Below the pieces are notes generated by a model. The model was not told the DNA's origin. It was given only the letters and a program-made list of their open reading frames with translations, and ran no database searches. Made by a program: the position numbers and the translations under genes. From JAIMBK01 sp040755975 (GTDB lineage Bacteria; Bacillota; Desulfotomaculia; Desulfotomaculales; Nap2-2B), in NCBI GenBank assembly GCA_040755975.1, contig JBFLZY010000057.1:1-17997 (forward strand): DNA of 17,997 nucleotides, written 5' to 3'. How positions within the stretch are numbered: the first letter of the stretch is position 1; each line of letters begins with the position of its first letter. Shown here one piece after another: positions 7,648-14,085 of the stretch.

Positions 7648-8334
7648 ATGATCGATGTGGTCGACAAAGAAATGATCCGCAGACTGTACTACTTAGAAGG
7701 GAAAACCATCCGCTGGATCTCCAGAGAACTCGGTTACGCCCGGCAAACCATCAGAAAAGCACTGGAAGACGCAGCACCACCCGAGTACCAGCTGATCCGT
7801 CCGAGACCCCAGCCCGTGACCGGCCATATCCGGCCCATTGTAGCCCAGTGGGTGGCCGAAGAGGAAGCCAAGAAACACCGCCTTACCGGAGAGCACATCT
7901 ACGAGCGCCTGGTGGAGGAATACGGCTACACAGGCAGCCCTTCCACCATCCGGCGCCTGGTAGGAGAACTCCGCCGGAACTCCAAAGAAACCTTCGTCCC
8001 TTTAGAGTTCCGCTCCGGCAGCAATGCCCAATGCGACTGGGGGGAAGATGTAGCCATCCTGGGCGGACTCGAAACCCTGGTTCAGTTTTTCTGCTTGCGT
8101 TTGAGCTTTAGCCGGATGCCCTTTGTCATGGCCTTTCCCCACCAAAGACAGGAAGCCTTCTTCGAGGGCCACGCCCAGGGCTTCATCTTCCTCGGCGGCG
8201 TTCCCCACAGCATCACTTACGACAACCTGAAAACCGCCGTCTACAAGGTTCTTTTGGGCCGCAACCGGATCGAGCAAAACAACTTCGTCGCCTTTCGCAG
8301 TCACTACCTGTTTGAAGAGGGTCTGGCCGGTTAG
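7648..8334 (+). pseudogene. IS21-family transposase IstA, 3'-truncated
   Basis: The ATG follows GGGGGAGAAAGG. The 228-residue product starts MIDVVDKEMIRRLYYLEGKT then IRWISRELGYARQTIRKALE, the IstA helix-turn-helix. The start of the DDE core follows: NAQCDWGEDVAIL carries the first Asp, and VPHSITYDNLKTAVYKVL carries the second Asp. Full-length IstA is about 400-500 residues. Here the sequence breaks after FRSHYLFE, reading EGLAG and a stop, so the last part of the catalytic core, including the final acidic residue, is missing. No istB ATPase follows. It lies downstream of its own left end. Confidence 0.88.
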
Positions 8335-8682
8335 CCAAAAAGGGGCTTCGCCCTTTTACGCCGCTCCCGGGCCGGATTAAAAATCCGTCCCGGTATCGGC
8401 GGCTAAAATCATGGGTAGTGGTTAATTAATTGGGCACTACCTGATGAGGAGGCCAAAGAATTGTTTATCCGCTGGAAGGGAAGGTACGCTTATCTGGAAC
8501 AGCGCTACCTGGATCACGGGAAGGTTAAGTGCCGGGTCGAAATATCTCGGCCAAAATCCGCTTGAGGCATTGGCGAAAATGTTTTCTGGGGGGGTGATTA
8601 AAAAATCAAGTGCGATATCGTGAGATTTTTAGCCGGAAAGGTATCCTAAATGTAAAAGCAAATTAGTTCCTGATAATCATAA
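8335..8682. other. Gene-free stretch after the istA break
   Basis: It begins with a small hairpin (AAAAGGG...CCCTTTT, about 8339-8358), then a GC-rich segment and a 28-bp palindromic repeat listed separately. A short plus-strand frame (about 8435-8565) reads ALPDEEAKELFIRWKGRYAY onward for 43 residues. It has no ribosome site and I could not place it in a family; it may be debris of another transposase. Nothing else is seen. Confidence 0.5.
8414..8441. repeat. 28-bp palindromic repeat, copy 1
   Basis: GGTAGTG...CACTACC has perfect 7-bp arms around a TTAATTAA core. The complement of this segment matches 11367-11394 at about 22 of 28 positions, while sequences outside the 28 bp do not match. 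This suggests two copies of an element end or a recombination-type site in opposite orientation. Confidence 0.55.
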
Positions 8683-9178
8683 CTAATACATAAGGGTGGT
8701 AAACTTTTCGAAGATCAATTGGTCAATTTTTGATTGACAAAAGCACACCGCGGTAGCAATTAAAGAAGTACCGTAAATATCGCTAATTTCTTCAAGCATT
8801 CGAAAATCGGGTGGCCGTACAAGGTATTTTCTAACTTCTGAGGCAGGCAGAAGAAATTCTGCTGCAAATTCGTTGGCTTCATTTTCTAACTTTTTGCTTC
8901 CTTGATAGCGCTGGATATCCTTTGCCAGACATTGATACATCTGTCCCTGATGGTGGGGTGTATAGAAGTGACCAATCCATGAGCAAGCGTGAAACGTTTC
9001 CGGCTTTCGTAACGAATATTACTGTTAATCAAAATGCGTGCCTGGCAGCCATCCATCAAAAGACAACCGTCAATGCTCTCAAATGGTTCTTCGTAATAAT
9101 GTAATCCTAATTCTTTTATTACGTGAAATAGATTAACGGGGCCTGATATTTTTAACTGATCACGTAACTTTCGGGCAT
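8683..9178 (-). pseudogene. ImmA/IrrE-type (M78) metallopeptidase, frameshifted, active site altered
   Basis: Reading leftward from about 9178, ARKLRDQLKISGPVNLFHVI, KELGLHYYEEPF and NSNIRYESRKRFTLAH match the N-terminal part of ImmA/IrrE metallopeptidases. The zinc motif should follow as HELGHF, but the DNA gives CAT GGA TTG GTC AC. A missing G near 8971-8973 shifts the frame, and the catalytic Glu codon reads Gly. After the shift, the frame from 8940 continues with YQCLAKDIQRYQGSKKLENE and ANEFAAEFLLPASEV, the family's conserved metal-binding E and FAAELLLP block. The family normally cleaves repressors or antitoxins of mobile elements. No start codon is visible: the frame runs into the terminator at 9183-9215, so the 5' end is also missing. 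Confidence 0.8.
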
Positions 9179-9182
9179 GATG

Positions 9183-9215
9183 AAAAGGAGGTAGAGACGG
9201 GACTTACCTCCTTTT
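9183..9215. terminator. Bidirectional intrinsic terminator
   Basis: AAAAGGAGGTA (9183-9193) pairs perfectly with TACCTCCTTTT (9205-9215) across an 11-base loop, with T-rich sequence on both outer sides. It lies at the stop codon of the YgiT/HTH antitoxin-like gene, whose TAA (9215-9217) borders the stem. Confidence 0.8.
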
Positions 9216-9685
9216 TAAGCCCGGCGCCGATTCATTTCCGCCAAGTGCCTTTTTATAATCTCCTGATCATTTTCTTTAAGTGCCTCTTTTTTACTGTTTC
9301 GCGCTGCCATAGTCGCTACCTGCTCTTGATCGGGCCGACCCTTTACGAGCGCGAGGATCTGGTCGCGAAAAAAGCGCCATTCCCGCCCCACTTTAGCTGC
9401 CGGCAACTTCCCCGTGCGGACCAGGTTATAAACCGTTTGATTGCTCACCCGGAGCAGATCGGCTACCTCCTCGACATTCATAATTTCCGGGTAATCGGAG
9501 GCTTGCAGGGTTCCCTGGATGAGACCCTGCATCATCCGGACGTCATCAGGTTCGTAGGCCTCTTCACCACATTCCTTACACACCCAGGCTTCCACCCCCC
9601 GAAAAACGATCGTCCTTCCTTTCCAGGTGGCCTCTACATCTTTTTTCATTTTTTCCATTTTGCCGGAACAGATATAGCATTCCAT
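9215..9685 (-). CDS. YgiT-type zinc finger plus excisionase-like HTH protein, probable antitoxin
   Basis: The ATG at 9685 is preceded by AAGGGG about 6 bases upstream. The 156-residue product has an N-terminal zinc finger (C3-x-x-C6 and C36-x-x-C39, in AWVCKECGEEAYEPDDV), typical of YgiT/MqsA-like antitoxins. An excisionase/MerR-type DNA-binding domain follows at about residues 67-115: EIMNVEEVADLLRVSNQTVY then NLVRTGKLPAAKVGREWRFF. The C-terminal 40 residues are charged and helical. It lies 24 bases downstream of a DUF4258 gene, in the toxin-first order seen for mqsRA. The expected role is to neutralise the DUF4258 partner and repress the shared promoter. The DNA-binding domain differs from the Xre-type HTH of MqsA. 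A terminator sits at its stop. Confidence 0.85.
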   Translation of the reverse strand: MECYICSGKMEKMKKDVEATWKGRTIVFRGVEAWVCKECGEEAYEPDDVRMMQGLIQGTLQASDYPEIMNVEEVADLLRVSNQTVYNLVRTGKLPAAKVGREWRFFRDQILALVKGRPDQEQVATMAARNSKKEALKENDQEIIKRHLAEMNRRRA

Positions 9686-9709
9686 CTTGATCCCCTTCCC
9701 CTTTCCCTT

Positions 9710-10024
9710 TTATCGTCTCTTTTTAAAAGGGCCGAGGTCTTCCCACGCTTCCTCGCGGAAGCGACAAACAGTGACAATTACCGGTCGGGGGTAACGAAGC
9801 GCGACCACCAGATAAAATTCCTTTCCGTCTGCATCCACTCCCGACAACAGGACTTTTACGTCCCTTTCGTGCTTTTGTACTTCAATTACCTCTCCTTCGG
9901 CAGCACATTTGTTTACGTCTTCTTCGGCGATGTTGCGTTCCCCCATTCTTTGCAAAACATGCTTAGAAATGATATAGGTGCGCTCCTTTGCTGCCTTCCG
10001 GAGGAGAACCACCCAGGGCGTCAA
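9710..10024 (-). CDS. DUF4258 protein, probable toxin of a type II toxin-antitoxin pair
   Basis: The frame starts at a TTG (10022-10024) 10 bases after GGGGG. An internal GTG four codons later is an alternative start. The 104-residue product has the DUF4258 pattern: YIISKHVLQRMGERNIAEED (H-x-x-x-R-M-x-E-R), EGEVIEVQKHERDVKVLLSG, then FYLVVALRYPRPVIVTVCRF. This small beta-rich fold is related by arrangement to RelE/MqsR-type ribonuclease toxins, and such genes are often paired with YgiT/HTH antitoxins, as here. The basic C-terminus (GPFKKRR) fits RNA binding. Toxic activity has not been shown by anything in the sequence; the call rests on family and pairing. Confidence 0.8.
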   Translation of the reverse strand: MTPWVVLLRKAAKERTYIISKHVLQRMGERNIAEEDVNKCAAEGEVIEVQKHERDVKVLLSGVDADGKEFYLVVALRYPRPVIVTVCRFREEAWEDLGPFKKRR

Positions 10025-10041
10025 TAATAATTTGCCCCCTT

Positions 10042-10079
10042 TTATAATTTATTATAAGTTATTATAAAATGCAATAACC
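10042..10079 (-). promoter_or_regulatory. AT-rich promoter/operator of the DUF4258-YgiT pair
   Basis: TTATAAT (10042-10048) and ATTATAA (10051-10057) form a 7-bp inverted repeat with a 2-base gap. ATTATAA recurs at 10061-10067, giving a 10-bp period. On the minus strand a TTGCAT is followed after 17 bases by TAAATT, a weak sigma-A pair embedded in the repeats. This fits an autoregulated toxin-antitoxin operator, though low-complexity AT sequence makes chance likely. Confidence 0.45.
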
Positions 10080-10082
10080 CGC

Positions 10083-10530
10083 TTAAAAAAATTTTAGAAA
10101 AGGGTAGCCACCGCAACCTCCCGTTGCTCCAGGACATCTCCATTGTCGGCGTCGATGAGCCTGACCACAAGCCGCTCCGGCAACTGACAATTCCAGCAAC
10201 AGATATTTTGTTCTCGGGAGAATTCTTTTGGCAGGAATATAGTTTTCGATAATCCTTATGGCTTGACTGTATTCCTTGATTTTCAAATAACCCAAAAGAT
10301 ATTTTATATCCTCAAGATCGCTGCTTTCTCCGAGCCTGGCCGAGTAACACTTCAAAGCAAACATATATTCAGGGGCCGGGGTGTAAACGATTAAATTACT
10401 AAATTTTTTATAAACCCTGACGTCACTTTTCTCAGAGAGAAATCCTTTTACGGAATCATTTAACCAACCTTTTTTTAATCCGTATTCTTTCCTTACTTAC
10501 TCAGCAATTTTATAAATAGCATTTTTAGGT
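10083..10530 (-). pseudogene. DUF6036/AbiEii-like nucleotidyltransferase remnant with internal stop
   Basis: From about 10527 leftward the frame reads DDKDLKNAIYKIAE, then a TAA, then VRKEYGLKKGWLNDSVKGFL, VRVYKKFSNLIVYTPAPEYM, FALKCYSARLGESSDLEDIK, IRIIENYIPAKRILPRTKYL. GWLNDxVKGF and P-x-P-E-Y-M-x-A-L-K...D-L-E-D-I are landmarks of the C-terminal half of DUF6036 nucleotidyltransferases, relatives of the AbiEii toxin. The catalytic N-terminal GSxxxxD part is absent. The C-terminus runs into unrelated sequence after LLLELS: in another frame LPERLVVRLIDADNGDVLEQ follows, perhaps from a different gene. It is non-functional as written. Confidence 0.68.
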
Positions 10531-10633
10531 CCTTGTCATCGGGCCAGTGGCTGCAACTTCAACAGACTATGGTCAAACATGGAGCCTTGTCCAACTTTCA
10601 GTACCCTTGTTATCGGGCCAGTGGCTGCAACTT
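10531..10633. repeat. 29-bp direct repeat, two copies 74 bp apart
   Basis: The 29 bases at 10531-10559 recur at 10605-10633 with one difference (C/T at the seventh base). Both contain CGGGCCAGTGGCTGCAAC. A partial third match, CCTTGTCCAACTTTC, lies between them. The repeats sit at the border between the nucleotidyltransferase remnant and the CRISPR debris, so they may record a local duplication at a recombination junction. Confidence 0.75.
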
Positions 10634-10643
10634 TTAGTTTCAT
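10536..10643 (-). pseudogene. Short N-terminal fragment, possibly a RAMP-type CRISPR protein
   Basis: The ATG (10641-10643) overlaps the TGA of the preceding small gene in a TGATG arrangement, indicating a former co-translated operon. The 35-residue product begins MKLKVAATGPITRVLKVGQG, the kind of first strand seen in RAMP-superfamily Cas proteins, and ends in the second copy of the 29-bp repeat. There is too little to identify it firmly. Confidence 0.3.
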
Positions 10644-10798
10644 CAGTTTCCCAGGGCGTAAACGCCGTTTTCCTGGAGCACGCCCAGGCTCCTGACAATC
10701 ACGACCTGGAGCTCATTGGCCTGCTTCTTGTTTTCGGGACTGGTTATTTTCACGATTTCCTGCCCGGCCTCTGCCGCCGCCAGGTCAAGATTCAACAC
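10643..10798 (-). pseudogene. Cmr5-like small-subunit fragment (type III CRISPR effector)
   Basis: A GTG start (10796-10798) lies 8 bases after a strong AGGAGGT site (10807-10813) and overlaps the stop of the upstream RAMP fragment. The product is LNLDLAAAEAGQEIVKITSP followed by QANELQVVIVRSLGVLQENG and VYALGN. This resembles the helical start of Cmr5-type small subunits of type III-B effectors (120-150 residues), but only 51 residues remain. Order (RAMP then small subunit then another start) and tight overlaps match a Cmr operon. The assignment is tentative because the similarity is short. Confidence 0.38.
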
Positions 10799-10960
10799 AC
10801 TGCATCACCTCCTGCGCAGGCAAGCTTTTTTATCCGCCCGAAACCGCGGGTGCCCATGCCGCCCACGCCCAGATACTCGAACCACGCGATGCCGGAAGCA
10901 ACAACGTCGACGGGGGAGTTCCACGTCGTACCCAGCGGCGCGCCGGCGTTCTCTTTCCAG
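10792..10960 (-). pseudogene. RAMP-superfamily CRISPR protein, C-terminal fragment
   Basis: The last 40 or so residues of a leftward frame read VDVVASGIAWFEYLGVGGMG followed by TRGFGRIKKL. The glycine-rich G-G-M-G-T-R-G-F-G-R loop at the C-terminus is a hallmark of RAMP-superfamily Cas proteins such as the backbone subunits of type III effectors. Upstream of about 10960 the frame is open but not recognisable. No start or upstream csm/cmr gene is present, and an IstA fragment on the other strand begins at 11154. Confidence 0.5.
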
Positions 10961-11153
10961 CCTGTCCCCTTTTCATCCGGACAGGCCTGCCTTTCCACCG
11001 GAAAAGGGCCCCGTTTCTTTTCAGGCGAAGCGCTGCCGCTTTTGTGGTCGCTATTCTTCGGAACGAGCAAGCGGCGCATCAGACAGCAAACCAAAGGAAT
11101 TCCCTCCCCCGCCGATAAATTTAAGCAATAACCACCAACGGGAGGAGGATCCA

Positions 11154-11292
11154 ATGCCTAAAAGGAGATTGTCTATGCGCAAGATCAAAGAAATTTTACG
11201 GTTAAAATGAGAACTTAACCTGGGCGTCCGGCAGATCGCCCGCAGCTGCAACTTATCCCACAGTACAGTCAGCGAATACCTGGCGGAGAGCC
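11154..11292 (+). pseudogene. IS21-family IstA N-terminal fragment with internal stop
   Basis: After GGGAGGAGG the frame reads MPKRRLSMRKIKEILRLK, a TGA, then ELNLGVRQIARSCNLSHSTV and SEYL. This is the helix-turn-helix start of an IstA subgroup different from the 7648 copy. The TGA replaces what is usually a Trp or Phe codon. Similarity ends near 11292, so only about 45 codons survive. Confidence 0.75.
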
Positions 11293-11616
11293 CAGGCGGC
11301 CGGGATAAGTCAAGTCGTCGCCTGGTCAAGGTAAAATGCCTTCCTGAATTCACATGGTTTTATGTTGGTAGTGCCTGATTATTTGATCACTAACGGGGAG
11401 AGACAATGATGGATTCACTACCTTCTATGACCCCAATCCTCCTTTTCTCTGGCAAGAAGAACTTAATTATTAATGCTTCGAAATGTTGTTACTCCACCCC
11501 GGCTGGAGCGGCGGCAGCCGGTTGGTGGTGAGTAAGATTAAAATTTAAGCCGCCCCTCCAGGACATGGGTGGACCATGACCGCCGGGTAATAGGTGGTAA
11601 GAAAATTTTTCTAAAT
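11293..11616. other. Gene-free stretch between IstA fragment and csa1
   Basis: It contains the second copy of the 28-bp repeat (11367-11394) and a 41-codon frame from 11406 (MMDSLPSMTPILLF...), preceded by GGGGAGAG, that resembles nothing I know. In cas4-csa1 loci this is where cas1 would be expected next on the minus strand, and no trace of cas1 is visible. Confidence 0.5.
11367..11394. repeat. 28-bp palindromic repeat, copy 2
   Basis: GGTAGTGCCTGATTATTTGA followed by TCACTAAC matches the complement of 8414-8441 at about 22 of 28 positions. The copy at 8414 has perfect palindromic arms; this one is imperfect. Confidence 0.55.
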
Positions 11617-11977
11617 TTATCCACCGCATACACTAAAGTACGGGCAGGAGCCGGGACAGTTCTCCGGCCGGCCGGGGTCGATTTCTTCCGCCACCAGCCG
11701 GGCCTTTTCGTCCCGCGCTTCGCAAAACCACTGGCGCAGTTCGTCGCTGATGATGTGCAGGTCTTTTTTAATGATCAGCCGGTCGTCTTTAAATTCGACG
11801 TAAACCAGGCAGCCCAGGTTGACCGGGAATTCGTGGATTGCTTCCATCACCAGGGCGTGCCAGGGGCGGCTGGGGCCAGTTCCAGCCGCGCAGCTCCTCG
11901 GCCACGCCGGTCTCCCTGGCCCGGGGCAAAAGGCCCCGCAGCAGGTGCTTCTTCTCTTCTTCGGTCAGAAAGTACAT
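11617..11977 (-). pseudogene. csa1: csa1 (Cas4-family, type I-A adaptation) with large internal deletion
   Basis: The ATG at 11977 directly follows the TAA of cas4. The first part reads MYFLTEEEKKHLLRGLLPRA then VAEELRGWNWPQPPL, the characteristic start of Csa1. The last part, in another frame, reads HALVMEAIHEFPVNLGCLVY, KDLHIISDELRQWFCEARDE and CPGSCPYFSVCGG, the C-terminal region with the iron-sulphur cysteines. The halves meet near 11850-11870. Csa1 is normally about 280 residues, so roughly 150 residues, including most nuclease motifs, are gone, and the join changes frame. Csa1 works with Cas1, Cas2 and Cas4 in spacer acquisition. Here it cannot be functional. Confidence 0.72.
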
Positions 11978-12562
11978 TTAAACCACATCCCCGCAAAAAT
12001 TTTTGTATTCGCAGTCTACGCAGCGGCCCCGGCGGCGCGGCGCTTCCGGAAAAATCTGGTTTGCAATAAGGGTGCGGATTTTCCTCATTTTCTCTTTCAC
12101 GAAAAGCCGCATCCCGGGCGTTACCTCAACGTAGCAGGCCGCCTTGCGCGGAATGAAATAGACGAACCCGCCGCGCACGGGCCGGCCGTAATAATCTTCC
12201 AGCAAAAGGGCGTAAGCCGTGAGCTGGTATTTGTGGCTGACGGCCAAACGGTGGCCGGTGTTTTTGAACTCTACCGGGAAACAACCGGCCGGAGTAACCA
12301 GGTGCATGTCCAGGACGCCCTGCAGGCCCAGCCTCTCGGAAGCCAGAAAAGTGTGAAAATAACGCTGCCCTTCGTCCAGCCGGTAGGCGCGCAGCCCGCG
12401 CCGCTGCTCCAGGCGCAAGGTCTCCAGGTGGGCCAGGGAACCCTCCTCCATTTTGGCCGTGACTTTCTTGTCCACGGGCAGGACGTAGGTAAAATAGATG
12501 ATCCGCGGGCAGTAGAAGTACTGCTTGAGGTCGGAAACCCTTAACAAAAACAAACCAATCAC
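11978..12562 (-). CDS. cas4: CRISPR-associated exonuclease Cas4
   Basis: The 194-residue product has every Cas4 landmark: C18 in FYCPRIIYF, H45 in GSLAHLETL, D85 in QGVLDMHL, E98-x-K100 in FPVEFKN, Q113-x-x-x-Y117 in YQLTAYALLL, and the C-terminal cysteines C181, C184 and C190 in CVDCEYKNFCGD. This is a RecB-type nuclease with an Fe-S cluster that trims prespacers and sets PAM-side orientation during adaptation. The annotated start is a GTG at 12562 with a poor ribosome site; a TTG five codons later (LLRVSDLK) may be the true start. It is immediately followed by the deleted csa1. No cas1, cas2 or repeat array is in the window, so it is an orphaned but intact-looking gene. Confidence 0.9.
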   Translation of the reverse strand: MIGLFLLRVSDLKQYFYCPRIIYFTYVLPVDKKVTAKMEEGSLAHLETLRLEQRRGLRAYRLDEGQRYFHTFLASERLGLQGVLDMHLVTPAGCFPVEFKNTGHRLAVSHKYQLTAYALLLEDYYGRPVRGGFVYFIPRKAACYVEVTPGMRLFVKEKMRKIRTLIANQIFPEAPRRRGRCVDCEYKNFCGDVV

Positions 12563-12574
12563 CGGCCTAAAAAA

Positions 12575-12974
12575 TCAGCCTTCCGGATCGCCTTTCGGGA
12601 AACTCCAGCCGTAAAAAGGCCAGAGGTAAGTTCCCGGAAAGTGCCACATGCCGTCCAAAATATGGTGAAAGAAACTGCCCCCGGCAAGCACCAACACCCC
12701 CGGCCTTTTATACTTAACCCAAAAGAATATCCCTGTCCCTACAAGGAGCAACAAAAAAATGAGCATATGCGCGTAGATACGCCCGTTACCAAGAGTGGCT
12801 TTGAAAACCAGGCCGCCCAGGGGCTTGTCGATAATGTCGGGGAGCAGGGAGCCCAACAACACCAAACGGTAATCTATTAATTCGGTAAACTTTTTCTTCC
12901 CTATGGGAGAGCATTACTTTCTCAAGGGTTTGGGCAGCGGCAAGGGTTATTCCCAGGTGGCCGAAAAGAAGCAT
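12575..12974 (-). pseudogene. Membrane-bound metal-dependent hydrolase (YdjM/DUF457 type) with one frameshift
   Basis: The ATG at 12974 opens MLLFGHLGITLAAAQTLEKV, the family's N-terminal H-x-G motif. Near 12860-12880 the frame must shift by one base to continue IDYRLVLLGSLLPDIIDKPL. That part carries the conserved GSLLPDxxDK metal-site motif, several hydrophobic helices (MLIFLLLLVGTGIFFWV) and SFFHHILDGMWHFPGTYLWP with paired His and Asp. The protein would be a small integral membrane hydrolase of unknown substrate. All expected motifs survive, so the single-base shift is either recent or an error. It ends 12 bases before the cas4 start, on the same strand. Confidence 0.8.
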
Positions 12975-13071
12975 GGTTTGCGATCCCTTTATCTTGAAAT
13001 TTTACGTACCGCATCTGTTGTAATCCGCCAGACTTTACTGGGAGACTTAGAAATTTCATAATTCCAAAACT

Positions 13072-13494
13072 TCATGGTAACCGCAAAACTTTCGCAAATT
13101 GCTCCGCAGTCACAATAGCGATATCCTCATAAGACCCCAGGCGCAGCAGGTGTTTATCGCCGGTAACCACCCACGGGGCTTTACCGCCCGCCGCACACTC
13201 TAAAACCATATTGTCTTTGGGATCTGCGGATACGACCACAATTTTCTCTTCCGGGTGGACCATAACCACCCAGGGGAACGACAGAAGCCTTTCCAACGCG
13301 TGCAGCCGCTTTTCCGCCGGGCCGAGGGCGTCGAATTTGGCCCTCGCCAGGACGGCGGCGTATTCTTTTACCAGATCCGGGCTTACCACAGGTGAAAACC
13401 GGTTAAAAACCCAGGCGTCGAGTACCCTGGCCGGGTAACTTTTCTTGCTCAGCATACCCGAGACCAGAACGCTGGTATCGATCACTGCCCGCAT
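13072..13494 (-). CDS. PIN-domain toxin (COG1569 family)
   Basis: The 140-residue product begins MRAVIDTSVLVSGMLSKKSY. The PIN acidic residues are visible at D6, E44 (SPDLVKEYAAVLA), D94 (ADPKDNMVLECA) and D113 (VVTGDKHLL), with the family's usual length. PIN toxins are Mg2+-dependent ribonucleases that block translation by cutting tRNA, rRNA or mRNA. The ATG overlaps the upstream antitoxin gene by 13 bases, which implies co-translation. It is held inactive by the Phd-type partner. The gene looks intact. No clear terminator is seen after it; 12975-13071 contains nothing recognisable. Confidence 0.9.
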   Translation of the reverse strand: MRAVIDTSVLVSGMLSKKSYPARVLDAWVFNRFSPVVSPDLVKEYAAVLARAKFDALGPAEKRLHALERLLSFPWVVMVHPEEKIVVVSADPKDNMVLECAAGGKAPWVVTGDKHLLRLGSYEDIAIVTAEQFAKVLRLP

Positions 13495-13763
13495 CCACGC
13501 ACTTCCTCTATTTCCGCGAGAACGTCTTCTTCGGTGATACCTGCTTCCTCGCCCCGCTGGCGCATCACGTCCAGGATGGCCTTAAGCTCCAGTTGCCTGG
13601 CCTTCTCGGCGAGCTGTTTCAGTTCCTCGTAAAAAGAATAACCGATGAGAACACCTTTAGGTTTTGAACGCGAGGAGATGATCACCACTTCGCCCTTTTC
13701 GGCCCGGTCCACGTATTCTCCCAGCCGCGGCCTTAGCTGGTCCACCCCGATGATTTTTTCCAT
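13482..13763 (-). CDS. Phd/YefM-family antitoxin of the PIN pair
   Basis: I chose the ATG at 13763 (MEKIIGVDQLRPRLGEYVDR), 8 bases after GGAG, over a GTG three codons upstream. The N-terminal region matches Phd/YefM (IIGVDQLRPRLGEYVDRAEK, VVIISSRSKPKGVLIGY), a fold that binds operator DNA as a dimer. The C-terminal half (QLELKAILDVMRQRGEEAGI onward) is acidic and would wrap the PIN toxin. A near-consensus promoter lies 45 bases upstream. This is a complete type II toxin-antitoxin module, antitoxin first. Confidence 0.9.
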   Translation of the reverse strand: MEKIIGVDQLRPRLGEYVDRAEKGEVVIISSRSKPKGVLIGYSFYEELKQLAEKARQLELKAILDVMRQRGEEAGITEEDVLAEIEEVRGCGQ

Positions 13764-13807
13764 AATCGTCACTCCAAATATTTATCTTAACCTTAAACTT
13801 TACCTCT

Positions 13808-13836
13808 ATGATAACACCTGGCAGCAAAGTTGTGAA
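13808..13836 (-). promoter_or_regulatory. Sigma-A promoter of the Phd-PIN operon
   Basis: On the minus strand TTCACA (complement of 13831-13836) and TATCAT (complement of 13808-13813) are separated by exactly 17 bases, one mismatch from consensus in each box. A start near 13801 gives a leader of about 38 bases to the antitoxin ATG. Confidence 0.72.
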
Positions 13837-13880
13837 GCTGAAAACTTGGGTAAAATTTTGCGCCGGTGTTTTTCGCCCCC

Positions 13881-14060
13881 TCACTCCCGTCCAAAGTCAT
13901 CCTCAAACCGCACTATATCGTTTTCCTCCAGGTACTCGCTTAAGCTGCACTTCGATGACCTCCAGGGTCACCTTTCCCGGGTTCTCCAGGCGGTGCCTTT
14001 TTCCGCTCTGCACAAAAGTGCTTTCCCCGCTGCGCACAGGTTCTTTCTGGAGAAGATAAG
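13881..14060 (-). pseudogene. Cupin C-terminal fragment (mannose-6-phosphate isomerase type II-like), frameshifted
   Basis: The frame reads RSGESTFVQSGKRHRLENPG then KVTLEVIEVQL. A one-base shift near 13940 gives SEYLEENDIVRFEDDFGRE and a stop at 13881-13883. GxxxxVxxGxxHRLENPGxVxLxVIEVQxGxYLxEDDIVRFED is the C-terminal cupin of bifunctional mannose-1-phosphate guanylyltransferase/mannose-6-phosphate isomerases. Everything before RSGES is missing: the upstream sequence turns into the REP-like repeat at 14086-14136. It is a remnant without function. Confidence 0.78.
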
Positions 14061-14085
14061 CAACCTGGATGCGACAACGTGATCC

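Noticed and set aside
10531..10633. CRISPR array
   Set aside because: Only two copies with one mismatch and a spacing too long for a normal spacer; no regular repeat-spacer pattern appears anywhere in the window.
10547..11210. Long plus-strand frames (194 and 164 codons) across the CRISPR debris
   Set aside because: They are opposite to frames with real RAMP/Cmr5-like similarity, have Pro/Arg/Ser-rich low-complexity composition typical of antisense GC-rich DNA, and show no family resemblance.
11406..11531. 41-codon plus-strand frame MMDSLPSMTPILLF...
   Set aside because: It has a possible ribosome site but no similarity, an odd Ala-rich end, and lies in insertion-sequence debris; not enough to call a gene.
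11569..12544. Plus-strand frames of 166 and 241 codons opposite cas4 and csa1
   Set aside because: The minus strand carries Cas4 with all catalytic residues; the plus frames are its shadow.
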